Source: Nocardioides zeae
GTDB lineage: Bacteria > Actinomycetota > Actinomycetes > Propionibacteriales > Nocardioidaceae
Assembly (NCBI RefSeq): GCF_010686755.1
Contig: NZ_JAAGXA010000003.1
Coordinates: 88,736-152,735, forward strand
Reading direction: 5' to 3'
Length of the DNA: 64,000 nucleotides
Part shown: positions 10,459 to 18,221 of the stretch, piece after piece
How the letters are laid out: each line of letters starts with the position of its first letter
Numbering within the stretch: the stretch's first letter is position 1
Position numbers and translations under genes: made by a program
The notes under the pieces: model-generated
What the model saw: the letters and a program-made list of their open reading frames with translations, nothing else
Database searches by the model: none
What the model was told of the DNA's origin: nothing

Positions 10459-11120
10459 CGCTCGAGCCCCAGCGGGCCTGCGACGGCATCGAGCAGGTCG
10501 TCGAGGTCGTCGAAGCTCTGCGGCAGGACGGTGACCTCGCCCTCGGCGTCCACGACCACGGTCATGGGGATCGCCCGCAGCGGCACGAACGGCTCCCGCG
10601 TGCCGAGCTCGAGCTCGACGTCGATCAGCTGCGGGTAGGTCGCCCCCGTCTCCTGCAGCAGGGCGATGGCCTCCGCCGGACTCGTCTCGTTGTAGTCGAC
10701 GCCGAGCACGGTGACCTCGTCGCCGTACTGCTCGTGGAACTGCTGCAGGGCGGGGAGCTCCTTGAGGCACGGCGTGCAGAAGCTGGCCCACACGTTGACG
10801 AGCAGCGGACCCTCGAACGTGCTGAGGTCGACGGCCTCGCCGCCACCCAGGCAGGGCAACGTCAGGTCCGGCAGCACCGCCGGGCCGGTCGTGCGGTCAC
10901 CGGGCGCGCAGGCCTCGATGCCGGCCGCGGCCCGCGCGTCCTGCAGCTCGGGGCTGTCGTAGTCGATGTCCGGCGCACCCGGGGCCCGGGGCTCCACCAT
11001 GTACGGGTCGCCCTCCTCGTCCGCCCCGCCCGACGTGCACCCCGCGAGGGCCACGAGCGCGAGCGCGGCGGCGGCGAACCGCGACGTACGCCGCCGGCCC
11101 GGCTCCGTGCCCGTCCTCAT
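10455..11120 (-). CDS. TlpA/ResA-like thioredoxin-fold lipoprotein
   Basis: The protein has 221 residues. An N-terminal signal ends in a lipobox (VALAGC), so it should be anchored to the outer face of the membrane. The redoxin domain carries the active-site pair [11 protein letters not shown] and the cis-Pro loop [10 protein letters not shown]. Such proteins reduce or reshuffle disulfides outside the cell, often for cytochrome c maturation, although no ccs genes are present here. In the operon with marP it might set the redox state of the protease disulfide; that is inference. The ATG at 11120 overlaps the nth stop (ATGA). The position matches Rv3673c. Confidence 0.88.
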   Translation of the reverse strand: MRTGTEPGRRRTSRFAAAALALVALAGCTSGGADEEGDPYMVEPRAPGAPDIDYDSPELQDARAAAGIEACAPGDRTTGPAVLPDLTLPCLGGGEAVDLSTFEGPLLVNVWASFCTPCLKELPALQQFHEQYGDEVTVLGVDYNETSPAEAIALLQETGATYPQLIDVELELGTREPFVPLRAIPMTVVVDAEGEVTVLPQSFDDLDDLLDAVAGPLGLER

Positions 11121-11812
11121 GCCCGCCCCTCGGTGCGCACGAGCTTGAGCGCCTCGACGGGGTCGGTCGGTCCCTCGTCGCCGAAGGACGGGCACCAGCG
11201 CGCCACCGGGCAGGCGCCGCAGGCGGGCCGCTTGGCGTGGCAGCGGCGGCGACCGTGCCAGATGAGGTGGTGGGACAGCATCGTCCAGTCGGCCTTGGGG
11301 AAGAGCGCGCCGATCTCGTGCTCGACCTTCACCGGGTCGGTCAGCTCGGTCCACCCCAGCCGGCGCGCGAGCCGGCCGAAGTGCGTGTCGACCGTGATCC
11401 CGGGGATGCCGAACGCGTTGCCGAGCACGACGTTGGCGGTCTTGCGGCCCACGCCGGGGAGCTGGACGAGGTCGTCGAGCCGGGCCGGCACCTGGCCGTC
11501 GTGCTTCTCGACCAGCGCTTGGGAGAGCCGCAGCAGCGCGTCGGTCTTGGCGCGGAAGAAGCCCAGCGGACCCACGATCTGCTCGAGGTGGGCGCGGTCG
11601 GCGCCGGCCATCGCCGCCGCGTCCGGGTAGGCCGCGACGAGGGTGGGGCGCACCGCGTTGACCCGCTTGTCGGTGGTCTGCGCGGACAGCACGGTGACCA
11701 CGAGCAGCTGGAACGCGTCGTCGAAGTCGAGCTCGCAACGCGCGTCGGGGTAGGTCTCCGCGAGCACCCGGTTGACCTTCCGGGCGCGACGGACCAGGGC
11801 GACGTCGGGCAC
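11117..11812 (-). CDS. nth: Endonuclease III (DNA glycosylase/AP lyase)
   Basis: Nth removes oxidised pyrimidines and cleaves the abasic site in base-excision repair. The HhH motif [13 protein letters not shown] is followed by the catalytic Asp in [14 protein letters not shown]. The essential Lys is in [10 protein letters not shown]. The C-terminal 4Fe-4S loop has four Cys spaced C-x6-C-x2-C-x5-C. I place the start at the GTG at 11812: a -10 box TACCCT (plus-strand 11819-11824) lies exactly six bases ahead, which fits a leaderless mRNA. The GTG at 11818 directly abuts that box and would be untranscribed. Nth heads the operon nth-tlpA-nudix-marP. Confidence 0.93.
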   Translation of the reverse strand: MPDVALVRRARKVNRVLAETYPDARCELDFDDAFQLLVVTVLSAQTTDKRVNAVRPTLVAAYPDAAAMAGADRAHLEQIVGPLGFFRAKTDALLRLSQALVEKHDGQVPARLDDLVQLPGVGRKTANVVLGNAFGIPGITVDTHFGRLARRLGWTELTDPVKVEHEIGALFPKADWTMLSHHLIWHGRRRCHAKRPACGACPVARWCPSFGDEGPTDPVEALKLVRTEGRA

Positions 11813-11818
11813 CCGCAC

Positions 11819-11824
11819 AGGGTA
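11819..11824 (-). promoter_or_regulatory. -10 box TACCCT for the leaderless nth operon
   Basis: The minus strand reads TACCCT, six bases, then the GTG at 11812. This TAnnnT-to-start spacing is the hallmark of leaderless actinobacterial messages. Confidence 0.6.
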
Positions 11825-11955
11825 CGGGTCGCCACCGACACCCGCCCGGCGAGCCGGTCGGTGCGCGACGCGGAGGTCACAGCGGACTAGGATGCACGGA
11901 GGCCACGACGGTCCCTCGTCCGTGGCGACGAGACACGTTCCACCTGGAGGCTGTT

Positions 11956-12633
11956 GTGGACATCGACGTTCTGCGTCAGGCGCCGCTGTTCAGCGCGCTC
12001 GACGACGACTCGATCGAGTCGCTGGTGCCGTCGCTGGCCGAGACCCGGCTGCGCCGCGGCGAGGTGCTCTTCCACGAGGGCGACTCCGGCGACAAGCTCT
12101 ACGTCGTGCTCGAGGGCAAGGTGAAGCTGGGTCGCACGTCGGCCGACGGCCGCGAGAACCTCCTGGCGATCCTCGGTCCCGGCCAGATGTTCGGCGAGCT
12201 GTCGCTCTTCGACCCGGGCCCCCGCTCCGCCACGGTCACCGCGGTGACCGAGTCGACCTTCGCGTCGCTCTCCCACGAGGACCTGCAGCTCTGGATCGAG
12301 GGCCGGCCCGTCGTCGCCCGCGGCCTGCTCTCGCAGCTGGCCGCCCGCCTCCGCAAGGCCAACGACGTCGTCGCCGACCTCGTGTTCTCCGACGTGCCGG
12401 GCCGCGTGGCCAAGGCACTCATCGACCTGGCGGACCGCTTCGGCCGCACGGCCGACGACGGCGTCCACGTCCACCACGACCTCACGCAGGAGGAGCTGGC
12501 CCAGCTCGTCGGCGCCTCCCGCGAGACCGTGAACAAGGCGCTCGCCGACTTCACCTCGCGCGGCTGGCTCCGCCTCGAGCCCCGCTCCGTCGTGATCATG
12601 GACATCGAGCGGCTCTCCCGCCGCGCGCGCTGA
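11956..12633 (+). CDS. crp: Crp/Fnr-family transcription regulator (Crp/GlxR-like)
   Basis: This is a 225-residue cAMP-receptor-type regulator. The cyclic-nucleotide-binding beta-roll spans about residues 10-125 and includes the phosphate-binding cassette [17 protein letters not shown] with the Arg needed for cAMP. A long C-helix and a Crp-type winged helix follow, with recognition helix [13 protein letters not shown]. The start is the GTG at 11956 with GGAGG ahead. It is divergent from the nth operon and holds the position of M. tuberculosis Rv3676 (crp). In actinobacteria this orthologue is a global regulator of carbon metabolism. Confidence 0.92.
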   Translation: MDIDVLRQAPLFSALDDDSIESLVPSLAETRLRRGEVLFHEGDSGDKLYVVLEGKVKLGRTSADGRENLLAILGPGQMFGELSLFDPGPRSATVTAVTESTFASLSHEDLQLWIEGRPVVARGLLSQLAARLRKANDVVADLVFSDVPGRVAKALIDLADRFGRTADDGVHVHHDLTQEELAQLVGASRETVNKALADFTSRGWLRLEPRSVVIMDIERLSRRAR

Positions 12634-12648
12634 CCCGCGTCCGGGGCC

Positions 12649-13446
12649 TCAGCCCAAGCGGCCGAGGTACGCCAGCTGGGCCCGCACGCTGAGCTCGGCG
12701 GCTCCCCACAGCACGGGGTCGACGTCGGCGTAGACCGTCTCGACCACGCGTCGCGGCAGCGTGTCGGCCGGGTCCGCCTCGAGCGCCGTGACCGCGGCCT
12801 CGACCTGCGCCAGCCGGTCGCGCCGGTGGGCGATGTAGTGGTCGAGCGCCGCCAGCGCGTCGTCGATGACCGGCCCGTGGCCCGGCCACACGACCTGCGC
12901 CTCCTCGCGCTCCGCCAGCGCGTGCAGCCGGTCGAGCGAGTCGAGGTAGGCCCCCAGGGAGCCGTCGGGGTGCGCGACCACCGTCGTGCCGCGCCCGAGC
13001 ACCGTGTCGCCCGTCAGCACGGCCCGCTCCGCGGGCAGCACGAACGACAGCGAGTCGGCGGTGTGCCCGGGCGTGCCGACGACGTGCAGCTCCAGGCCGT
13101 CGACCTCGACGACGTCCCCGTCGCCGAGACCCTCCGCACCGAGCCGGTACGCCGGGTCGAGCGCCCGCACGCCGCAGCCGACCCGCTCGGCGAAGGCCTT
13201 CGCCGCCTCGGAGTGGTCGTGGTGGTGGTGGGTGAGCAGGATGGCGCCGATCCGCCCGTCGGCGGCCTCGACGATGGCGTCGAGGTGGCCGGGGTCGGTC
13301 GGACCGGGGTCGATGACGACCGACCGGCTGCCCCCGGGCTCCCGCAGCACCCACGTGTTGGTGCCGTCGAGCGTCATCGGACCCGCGTTGGGGGCGAGCA
13401 CGCACCGGGCGCGAGCGCCGAAGGACCCACCCGTCCAGTCGCTCAT
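12649..13446 (-). CDS. MBL-fold hydrolase (LACTB2/Rv3677c-like)
   Basis: The protein has 265 residues and a metallo-beta-lactamase fold. The full zinc motif HHHHDHSEAAKAF, the His of GTPGHTADSLSF, the bridging Asp in LTGDTVLGRG and the late His in VWPGHGPVID are all present, so both metal sites look intact. The family includes RNA-cleaving LACTB2 and glyoxalase-II-like enzymes; the substrate here is unknown. The ATG at 13446 shares one base with the NUDIX stop (TGATG). It is the last gene of a four-gene operon (DUF4177, RidA, NUDIX, MBL) that corresponds to Rv3678A back to Rv3677c with a NUDIX gene added. Confidence 0.85.
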   Translation of the reverse strand: MSDWTGGSFGARARCVLAPNAGPMTLDGTNTWVLREPGGSRSVVIDPGPTDPGHLDAIVEAADGRIGAILLTHHHHDHSEAAKAFAERVGCGVRALDPAYRLGAEGLGDGDVVEVDGLELHVVGTPGHTADSLSFVLPAERAVLTGDTVLGRGTTVVAHPDGSLGAYLDSLDRLHALAEREEAQVVWPGHGPVIDDALAALDHYIAHRRDRLAQVEAAVTALEADPADTLPRRVVETVYADVDPVLWGAAELSVRAQLAYLGRLG

Positions 13447-14348
13447 CACGACGACGACCCGCGGCGCGCGGCGACGAGGGGACGCATGCGGTCGGGCATC
13501 GACATCGTCCACCGGTCGCCGGCGTCGTCCAGCCGCTCGATGGTGGGGGTGAACATGGCGGCCTCGCGGGTCGCCGCCTCGGCGAGCGCCGCGGCAGGGT
13601 CGTCCTGCGCCGCCACGTCGAGGCAGGTCAGGTAGGTCGGCGGCATCATCGCGAGCTCGTCGGCCTCGGCCTGCGCGACGGCCGTGGCCGCGGGCAGCCA
13701 GACCACGGAGGACGACTCGCTCGAGACGTCGCGGGTGCGCTGGCCCTCGGGCAGGGCGGCGACGAAGAACCACGTGCGGAACCGGCGCGGCTCGAAGACC
13801 GGCGTCGTCCAGGCGTCCCAGAGGCCCAGCAGATCGGTGCGCACGACGAGCCCGCGCCGGGCCAGGAACGCCGTGAACGCCAGCTCCCGCGACTCGAGCG
13901 CCACGCGGTCGGCCTCCCAGTCGTCACCCGTGGTGTCGGCGACGACCTCGTCGGCGGACGGGCCGGCCAGGAGCACGCCGGACTCCTCGAACGTCTCCCG
14001 CACCGCCGCGCACACGAGGGCCAGCGCGAGGTGCTCGTCGACCCCGAGCCGCGCGGCCCAGTCGGCCGGCGACGGACCCGCCCACGCGTCACGGGACAGG
14101 TCGGCGTCGAAGTCGCGCGGGTCGACGCCCCCGCCCGGGAAGACGGCCATCCCCGCGGCGAACGCCATCGAGGTCTGCCGCCGCAGGAGGTAGACCTCCG
14201 GCCCCGGTACGTCGCCCCTCCCCTCCCGCATGAGCACGACCGTCGCCGCGTCACGCGGCTCGGCCGGGGTGCGCTCGCCCGCGGCGTACTCCTGGGCGCG
14301 GGCCACGACCTCGGGGTCCAGCGGGACGGGGGGAAGCGGGATGCGCAC
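13446..14348 (-). CDS. NUDIX hydrolase (NUDT19-like, long form)
   Basis: This 300-residue NUDIX protein has an unusually wide insertion between the GGG of the box entry (AGMAVFPGGGVDPRDF) and the catalytic RETFEESGVLL helix. That split arrangement is typical of the NUDT7/NUDT19-like group, some of which cleave acyl-CoAs. The cytosolic substrate is not known. The start GTG at 14348 follows GAGGAGGGC. Its stop overlaps the MBL gene start, so the two are coupled. Confidence 0.85.
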   Translation of the reverse strand: MRIPLPPVPLDPEVVARAQEYAAGERTPAEPRDAATVVLMREGRGDVPGPEVYLLRRQTSMAFAAGMAVFPGGGVDPRDFDADLSRDAWAGPSPADWAARLGVDEHLALALVCAAVRETFEESGVLLAGPSADEVVADTTGDDWEADRVALESRELAFTAFLARRGLVVRTDLLGLWDAWTTPVFEPRRFRTWFFVAALPEGQRTRDVSSESSSVVWLPAATAVAQAEADELAMMPPTYLTCLDVAAQDDPAAALAEAATREAAMFTPTIERLDDAGDRWTMSMPDRMRPLVAARRGSSS

Positions 14349-14357
14349 GAGCCCTCC

Positions 14358-14816
14358 TCAGACCTCGACGACGAGCTCGACCTCGACGGGCGAGTCGAGG
14401 GGCAGCACCGGCACCCCGACGGCGGACCGCGCGTGGACGCCGGCGTCGCCGAAGACCTGGCCGAACAGCTCGGAGGCGCCGTTGGCGACCTGCGGCTGCC
14501 CCGTGAAGTCGGGGGTCGAGGCCACGAAGACGACGACCTTGACGATGCGCTTCACCAGGGAGAGGTCACCGATCTCCGCCTTCACCGCGGCCAGCGCGTT
14601 GAGCGCGCACTGCTGGGCGCACGCCCGGGCCTCCTCGGGGTCGACCTCCCCGCCGACCTTGCCGGTGACCATGAGCTCGCCGCCGCGCATGGGCAGCTGC
14701 CCGGACGTGAAGACGTGGTCACCGCTGCGGACCGCCGGGACGTAGGCCGCCACGGGCTTCGCGACCTCGGGGACCGCGAGACCCAGGGCGGCGAGCCGCT
14801 CCTCGGGGTGCGTCAT
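14358..14816 (-). CDS. RidA/YER057c/UK114-family protein
   Basis: The protein has 152 residues and the trimeric RidA fold. Family landmarks include TSGQLPMRGGELMVTGKVGG and the C-terminal PVLPLDSPVEVELVVEV. The typical Arg of catalytic RidA (in an RxxVxVxxLP context) is not clearly present: the sequence reads RSAVGVPVLPLDSPVEVE. Enamine/imine deaminase activity is therefore uncertain, and it belongs to the longer actinobacterial Rv3678c group. It lies five bases after the DUF4177 gene and nine before the NUDIX gene, in one operon. Confidence 0.87.
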   Translation of the reverse strand: MTHPEERLAALGLAVPEVAKPVAAYVPAVRSGDHVFTSGQLPMRGGELMVTGKVGGEVDPEEARACAQQCALNALAAVKAEIGDLSLVKRIVKVVVFVASTPDFTGQPQVANGASELFGQVFGDAGVHARSAVGVPVLPLDSPVEVELVVEV

Positions 14817-14821
14817 CGCGG

Positions 14822-14974
14822 TCAGCCCTGGGGGCGCTTGAGGAAGGCGATGAGCCCGCCCTGCGCGTTGGTCTGGATGGTGACGAGCTCCCACCCGTCC
14901 TGGCCGAAGTTGTTCAGCATCAGCGCCTCGTTGTGGAGCGGAATCGGCGCCACCTGGTACTCCCACTTGGTCAT
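14822..14974 (-). CDS. DUF4177 small protein
   Basis: This is a 50-residue protein beginning MTKWEYQVAPIPLH and ending LIAFLKRPQG. The WEYQ...GWELV...FKRP-type pattern is that of DUF4177. No function is known. It corresponds to the small gene Rv3678A. A -10 box TAAGGT on the minus strand (plus 14982-14987) lies seven bases ahead of the ATG, so it is probably the leaderless first gene of the operon running to 12649. Confidence 0.85.
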   Translation of the reverse strand: MTKWEYQVAPIPLHNEALMLNNFGQDGWELVTIQTNAQGGLIAFLKRPQG

Positions 14975-14981
14975 GCCGAGC

Positions 14982-14987
14982 ACCTTA
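14982..14987 (-). promoter_or_regulatory. -10 box TAAGGT for the leaderless DUF4177-RidA operon
   Basis: The minus strand reads TAAGGT, seven bases, ATG. The match and spacing agree with the other leaderless starts in this window. Confidence 0.55.
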
Positions 14988-15017
14988 CTGTCACCGGGGA
15001 CGGTCCACCGGGGACGG

Positions 15018-16289
15018 TCACCGGTCGCGGTGGCCCGTGGGGTCCAGGACGCGGGTCCGTCCCGGCTCGGCCCGGGCGATGCCGCGCAGGTGCACCTCGT
15101 CGGGGCCGTCGAAGATGCGCATGGCGCGGTGCCAGCCGTACATGGCGGTGAGCGGCACGTCGTCGCTCACGCCGGCGCCGCCGTGCACCTGGATGGCGCG
15201 GTCGATGACGTCGAGCGCCACGCGGGGCACCGCGACCTTGGCCATGGAGACCAGCGACGCCGCGGCCTTGTTGCCGTGGGCGTCGATGACCGCGGCGGCG
15301 TGCTGGCACAGCAGGCGGGCCTGGTCGATGGCGATCCGCGACTCGGCGATGTCGCGCTGCACCATGCCCTGCTCCGCGAGCGGCTTGCCGAACGCGACGC
15401 GGCTCGTGGCGCGGCGTACCAGCAGGTCGAGGGCGCGCTCGGCGGCACCCAGGGCGCGCATGCAGTGGTGGATCCGACCGGGGCCGAGGCGCGCCTGGGC
15501 CAGCGCGAAGCCCGCGCCCTCCTCCCCGAGGATCGCCGAGACGGGGACGCGCACGTCGGTGAACGACACCTCGCAGTGACCGTGCTGGTCGTGGCGGCCG
15601 AACACCGGCACGTCGCGCACGATCTCGACGCCCGGGGTGTCGGTCGGGACGAGCACCATCGACTGCTGGCGGTGCTTCGCGGCCTCCGGGTCGGTCTTGC
15701 CCATGACGACGAGCAGCTCGCACCGCGGGTCGGCCGCGCCCGAGGTCCACCACTTGCGCCCGTTGACCACGTACTCGTCGCCGTCGCGCTCGATGCGCGT
15801 CTCGATGTTGGTCGCGTCGCTCGAGGCCACCGCGATCTCCGTCATCGCGAACGCGGAGCGCACCGTGCCCTCGAGCAGCGGCTCGAGCCAGCGGGTGCGC
15901 TGCTCCTCGGTCGCGAAGAGGTGGAGCAGCTCCATGTTGCCGGTGTCGGGCGCCTGCCCGTTGATCGCCTCCGGGGCCAGCTCGAGGCTCCAGCCGGTGA
16001 TCTCGGCGAGGCCCGCGTAGTCGAGCTGGCTGATGCCCCCGAAGGACGGCAGGAACAGGTTCCACAGTCCCCGCCGGCGCGCCTCGGCCTTGAGGTCCTC
16101 GACGACGGGCGGCAGCGTGTGGTCCGCGGGCCCGCGGGCCGCCCGGTAGGCGTGGTAGTCCGCCTCCGCCGGGAACACGTGCTCGTTCATGAACTCCACG
16201 AGCGAGGCCCGCAGCTCGCGGGCCCGCGGCGACGGGGTCAGGTCGAGGCCGGCGACGTCGAACGGGTCGTCGGTGGGCTGGAACGTCAT
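15018..16289 (-). CDS. Acyl-CoA dehydrogenase family protein (ACAD11-like)
   Basis: This 423-residue FAD enzyme oxidises an acyl-CoA at the alpha-beta bond. The FAD-binding stretch AFAMTEIAVASSDATNIETR is recognisable. The C-terminal domain has the R-x6-FGKPL motif (RRATSRVAFGKPLAEQ) and the end motif IQVHGGAGVSDDVPL...AMRIFDGPDEVH. The sequence most resembles the ACAD10/11 group. In eukaryotes that enzyme is fused to a phosphotransferase domain, and here an aminoglycoside-phosphotransferase-like gene lies immediately upstream in the same operon. A 4-hydroxy-acid catabolic role is therefore plausible. GGAGG precedes the ATG. The operon promoter carries a TetR-type operator. Confidence 0.9.
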   Translation of the reverse strand: MTFQPTDDPFDVAGLDLTPSPRARELRASLVEFMNEHVFPAEADYHAYRAARGPADHTLPPVVEDLKAEARRRGLWNLFLPSFGGISQLDYAGLAEITGWSLELAPEAINGQAPDTGNMELLHLFATEEQRTRWLEPLLEGTVRSAFAMTEIAVASSDATNIETRIERDGDEYVVNGRKWWTSGAADPRCELLVVMGKTDPEAAKHRQQSMVLVPTDTPGVEIVRDVPVFGRHDQHGHCEVSFTDVRVPVSAILGEEGAGFALAQARLGPGRIHHCMRALGAAERALDLLVRRATSRVAFGKPLAEQGMVQRDIAESRIAIDQARLLCQHAAAVIDAHGNKAAASLVSMAKVAVPRVALDVIDRAIQVHGGAGVSDDVPLTAMYGWHRAMRIFDGPDEVHLRGIARAEPGRTRVLDPTGHRDR

Positions 16290-16345
16290 GGTGCCTCCGG
16301 TGGCGCGGAACGGGATCAAGGAACGGGGGTACGGCGCGGGGCCGG

Positions 16346-17416
16346 TCAGGCCCGCAGCCGCGGGTCGCTGGCGGCGGCCGCCCCGGCGCGGGCGCGCTCG
16401 AGGAGCAGCGGCACCATCGGGCCGAGGTCGTCGACGCCGGAGCCCACCGTGGTGCCCTGCAGGTGCCGGGCGTGGATCTGCTCGAGGATCACGAGGAGCT
16501 TGAAGTCGGAGAAGACGACGTACCACTCGATGTCGGCGACCTCGATGCCGCAGCGCTCGGCGTACATCCCCAGCACGGTCGCCCGGTCGGGGAACCCGGG
16601 CAGCGCGGTCGCCCCCGCCGTGATCGGGTTGGGGACCGCCCCCGCCTCGTCCCAGAAGCTCAGCAGCATCCCGACGTCGGCCAGCGTGTCGCCCACGGTG
16701 GCCATCTCCCAGTCGAGCAGCGCCACGATCCGGGTCGGGTCGTCGACGTCGAGCATGAGGTTGTCGATCTTGTAGTCGCCGTGCACGATCCCCGGCCGAC
16801 CGACGGTCGGCATCGAGGCCTCGAGCCGCGCGGCGAGCTCGGCGAATCCGGGCAGGTCGCGGGTGCGGACCTTCTCCCACTGCCGCTGCCACCGCGTGAG
16901 CTGGCGGGCCAGGTAGCCGTCCGGTCGCCCGAAGTCGGCGAGACCCACCGCCGCCGGGTCCACCGCGTGCAGCTCGACAAGCAGGGCGACGAGCGCGTCC
17001 GTCAGCCCGGCGCGCTGCGCCGGGGTCAGCGTCGCGGTGTCCGCGGGGGTCCGGAGGGTGCGGCCCTCGACCTTGTCCATCACGTAGAAGTCGGCCCCGA
17101 TGACGCCGGGGTCCTCGCACCGTGCGACCACCCGCGGCACCGGCACGGAGGAGCCGGCGAGCGCCCGCAGCACCCGCGCCTCGCGGCCCATGTCGTGCGC
17201 GGCGGTGGCCACGACCTCGCCGTACGGCGGTCGCCGCAGGATCCAGCGCCGCTCCCCGTCCCCCACCTCGTACGTCGGGTTGGAGCGCCCCCCGGCGACG
17301 AGGCGCGCCGTGAGCGGCCCCCGCAGGCCACCCTCGACGTGGGCGCCGAGATAGCGGTCGAGCGACGCGAGGTCGAGCTCGGCCACGCCCGTGGCGGGGC
17401 TGCTGGTGGTGGTCAT
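16346..17416 (-). CDS. APH-family phosphotransferase (ACAD11 N-domain-like)
   Basis: The protein has 356 residues and a kinase-like aminoglycoside-phosphotransferase fold. Visible are the nucleotide-loop region RLVAGGRSNPTYEV, the invariant Lys region, the Brenner-type catalytic HGDYKIDNLMLD and the metal-binding Asp in ALLDWEMATVGD. Relatives paired with acyl-CoA dehydrogenases phosphorylate hydroxyacyl groups rather than antibiotics, so I do not call it a resistance gene. The ATG at 17416 follows GGGAG. A -35/-10 pair and a TetR operator lie just upstream, and the acyl-CoA dehydrogenase follows after 56 bases. Confidence 0.9.
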   Translation of the reverse strand: MTTTSSPATGVAELDLASLDRYLGAHVEGGLRGPLTARLVAGGRSNPTYEVGDGERRWILRRPPYGEVVATAAHDMGREARVLRALAGSSVPVPRVVARCEDPGVIGADFYVMDKVEGRTLRTPADTATLTPAQRAGLTDALVALLVELHAVDPAAVGLADFGRPDGYLARQLTRWQRQWEKVRTRDLPGFAELAARLEASMPTVGRPGIVHGDYKIDNLMLDVDDPTRIVALLDWEMATVGDTLADVGMLLSFWDEAGAVPNPITAGATALPGFPDRATVLGMYAERCGIEVADIEWYVVFSDFKLLVILEQIHARHLQGTTVGSGVDDLGPMVPLLLERARAGAAAASDPRLRA

Positions 17417-17436
17417 GGGTGCTCCCTTGTCCCGAA

Positions 17437-17456
17437 ACTTACCGAACGCTCGCTTA
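17437..17456. promoter_or_regulatory. TetR-type operator, site 1
   Basis: CTTACCGAACGCTCGCTTAG is an imperfect palindrome (14 of 20 positions symmetric). It shares the core ACCGAACGCTCGCT with sites at 22323 and 23156. It lies just downstream of the promoter for the phosphotransferase/dehydrogenase operon, where bound repressor would block initiation. Confidence 0.75.
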
Positions 17457-17459
17457 GAT

Positions 17460-17488
17460 AGCATGACGGGTGCGACCCCGGTGGTCAA
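17460..17488 (-). promoter_or_regulatory. Promoter of the phosphotransferase/acyl-CoA dehydrogenase operon
   Basis: On the minus strand TTGACC (-35) and CATGCT (-10) are separated by exactly 17 bases, and the transcription start would fall at the edge of operator site 1. Confidence 0.6.
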
Positions 17489-17510
17489 CCAGGGCCGCAC
17501 CCCTCCCGGC

Positions 17511-18221
17511 TCAGACGCCGAGGTACGCCTTGCGGATCATCTCCGAGGTGCGCAGCTCCTCGGCGTCGCCCGACACGACGATCCGCCCGTGCTCGATGAC
17601 GTGACCGGTGGTGGCGAGCCGGAGCGCGGCGTCGACCCGCTGCTCCACGAGCACCACGCCGGCCCCGGTCTCCTCCGCGATCATCGCGACGAGGCGGAAC
17701 ACCTCCGAGCTCAGCCGGGGGCTGAGGCCGAGGGACGGCTCGTCGAGCAGCAGGTAGCGCGGGCGCGACGCGGCGGCGCGCGCCAGGGCGACCATCTGCT
17801 GCTCGCCGCCCGACAGGAGGCCCGCCCGCTGCCCCCAGCGCTCCCGCAGCCGCGGGAAGGCGTCGAGCAGGTGCTCGACGACGTCCGGGTCGCCACGGCG
17901 ACCGCGGGCCGCGTGCCGTCCCATCCCCACGTTCTCCGCGACGGTGAGCCCGCCGAAGAGGCGACGCCCCTCGGGCACGTGGACGAGCCCGAGCCGGGCC
18001 CGCCGCTCCGGGCGCAGCCGGTGCACCGGCGTGCCGTCGAGCGTGATCGTGCCCGCCGTCGTCGTCAGCAGTCCGCTGATGGTCTGCGCCAGCGTCGACT
18101 TGCCGGCGCCGTTGGCGCCCACGACGGACACGATCTCCCCGCGGGGCACCTCGAGGTCGACGCCGTGCAGCACGGCCAGCCGGCCGTAGCCCGACGCGAC
18201 CTTCTCCAGCACGAGGCTCAT
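17511..18221 (-). CDS. livF: Branched-chain amino-acid-type ABC transporter ATPase LivF
   Basis: This 236-residue ABC ATPase has Walker A GANGAGKST, the LivF-type Q-loop/VPEGRRLFGGLTVAEN, signature LLSGGEQQM and Walker B YLLLDEPSLGLSP. It energises a HAAT-family importer. Its start overlaps the upstream fusion gene (ATGA). The operon order is binding protein, LivH, LivM-LivG fusion, LivF. Context with acyl-CoA genes and a shared TetR operator suggests the cargo may be a carboxylic or sterol-type acid rather than an amino acid. Confidence 0.92.
   Translation of the reverse strand: MSLVLEKVASGYGRLAVLHGVDLEVPRGEIVSVVGANGAGKSTLAQTISGLLTTTAGTITLDGTPVHRLRPERRARLGLVHVPEGRRLFGGLTVAENVGMGRHAARGRRGDPDVVEHLLDAFPRLRERWGQRAGLLSGGEQQMVALARAAASRPRYLLLDEPSLGLSPRLSSEVFRLVAMIAEETGAGVVLVEQRVDAALRLATTGHVIEHGRIVVSGDAEELRTSEMIRKAYLGV

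Noticed and set aside
16346..17416. Aminoglycoside resistance gene
   Set aside because: The kinase fold is shared, but the operon with an ACAD11-like dehydrogenase and the TetR operator point to acyl metabolism.
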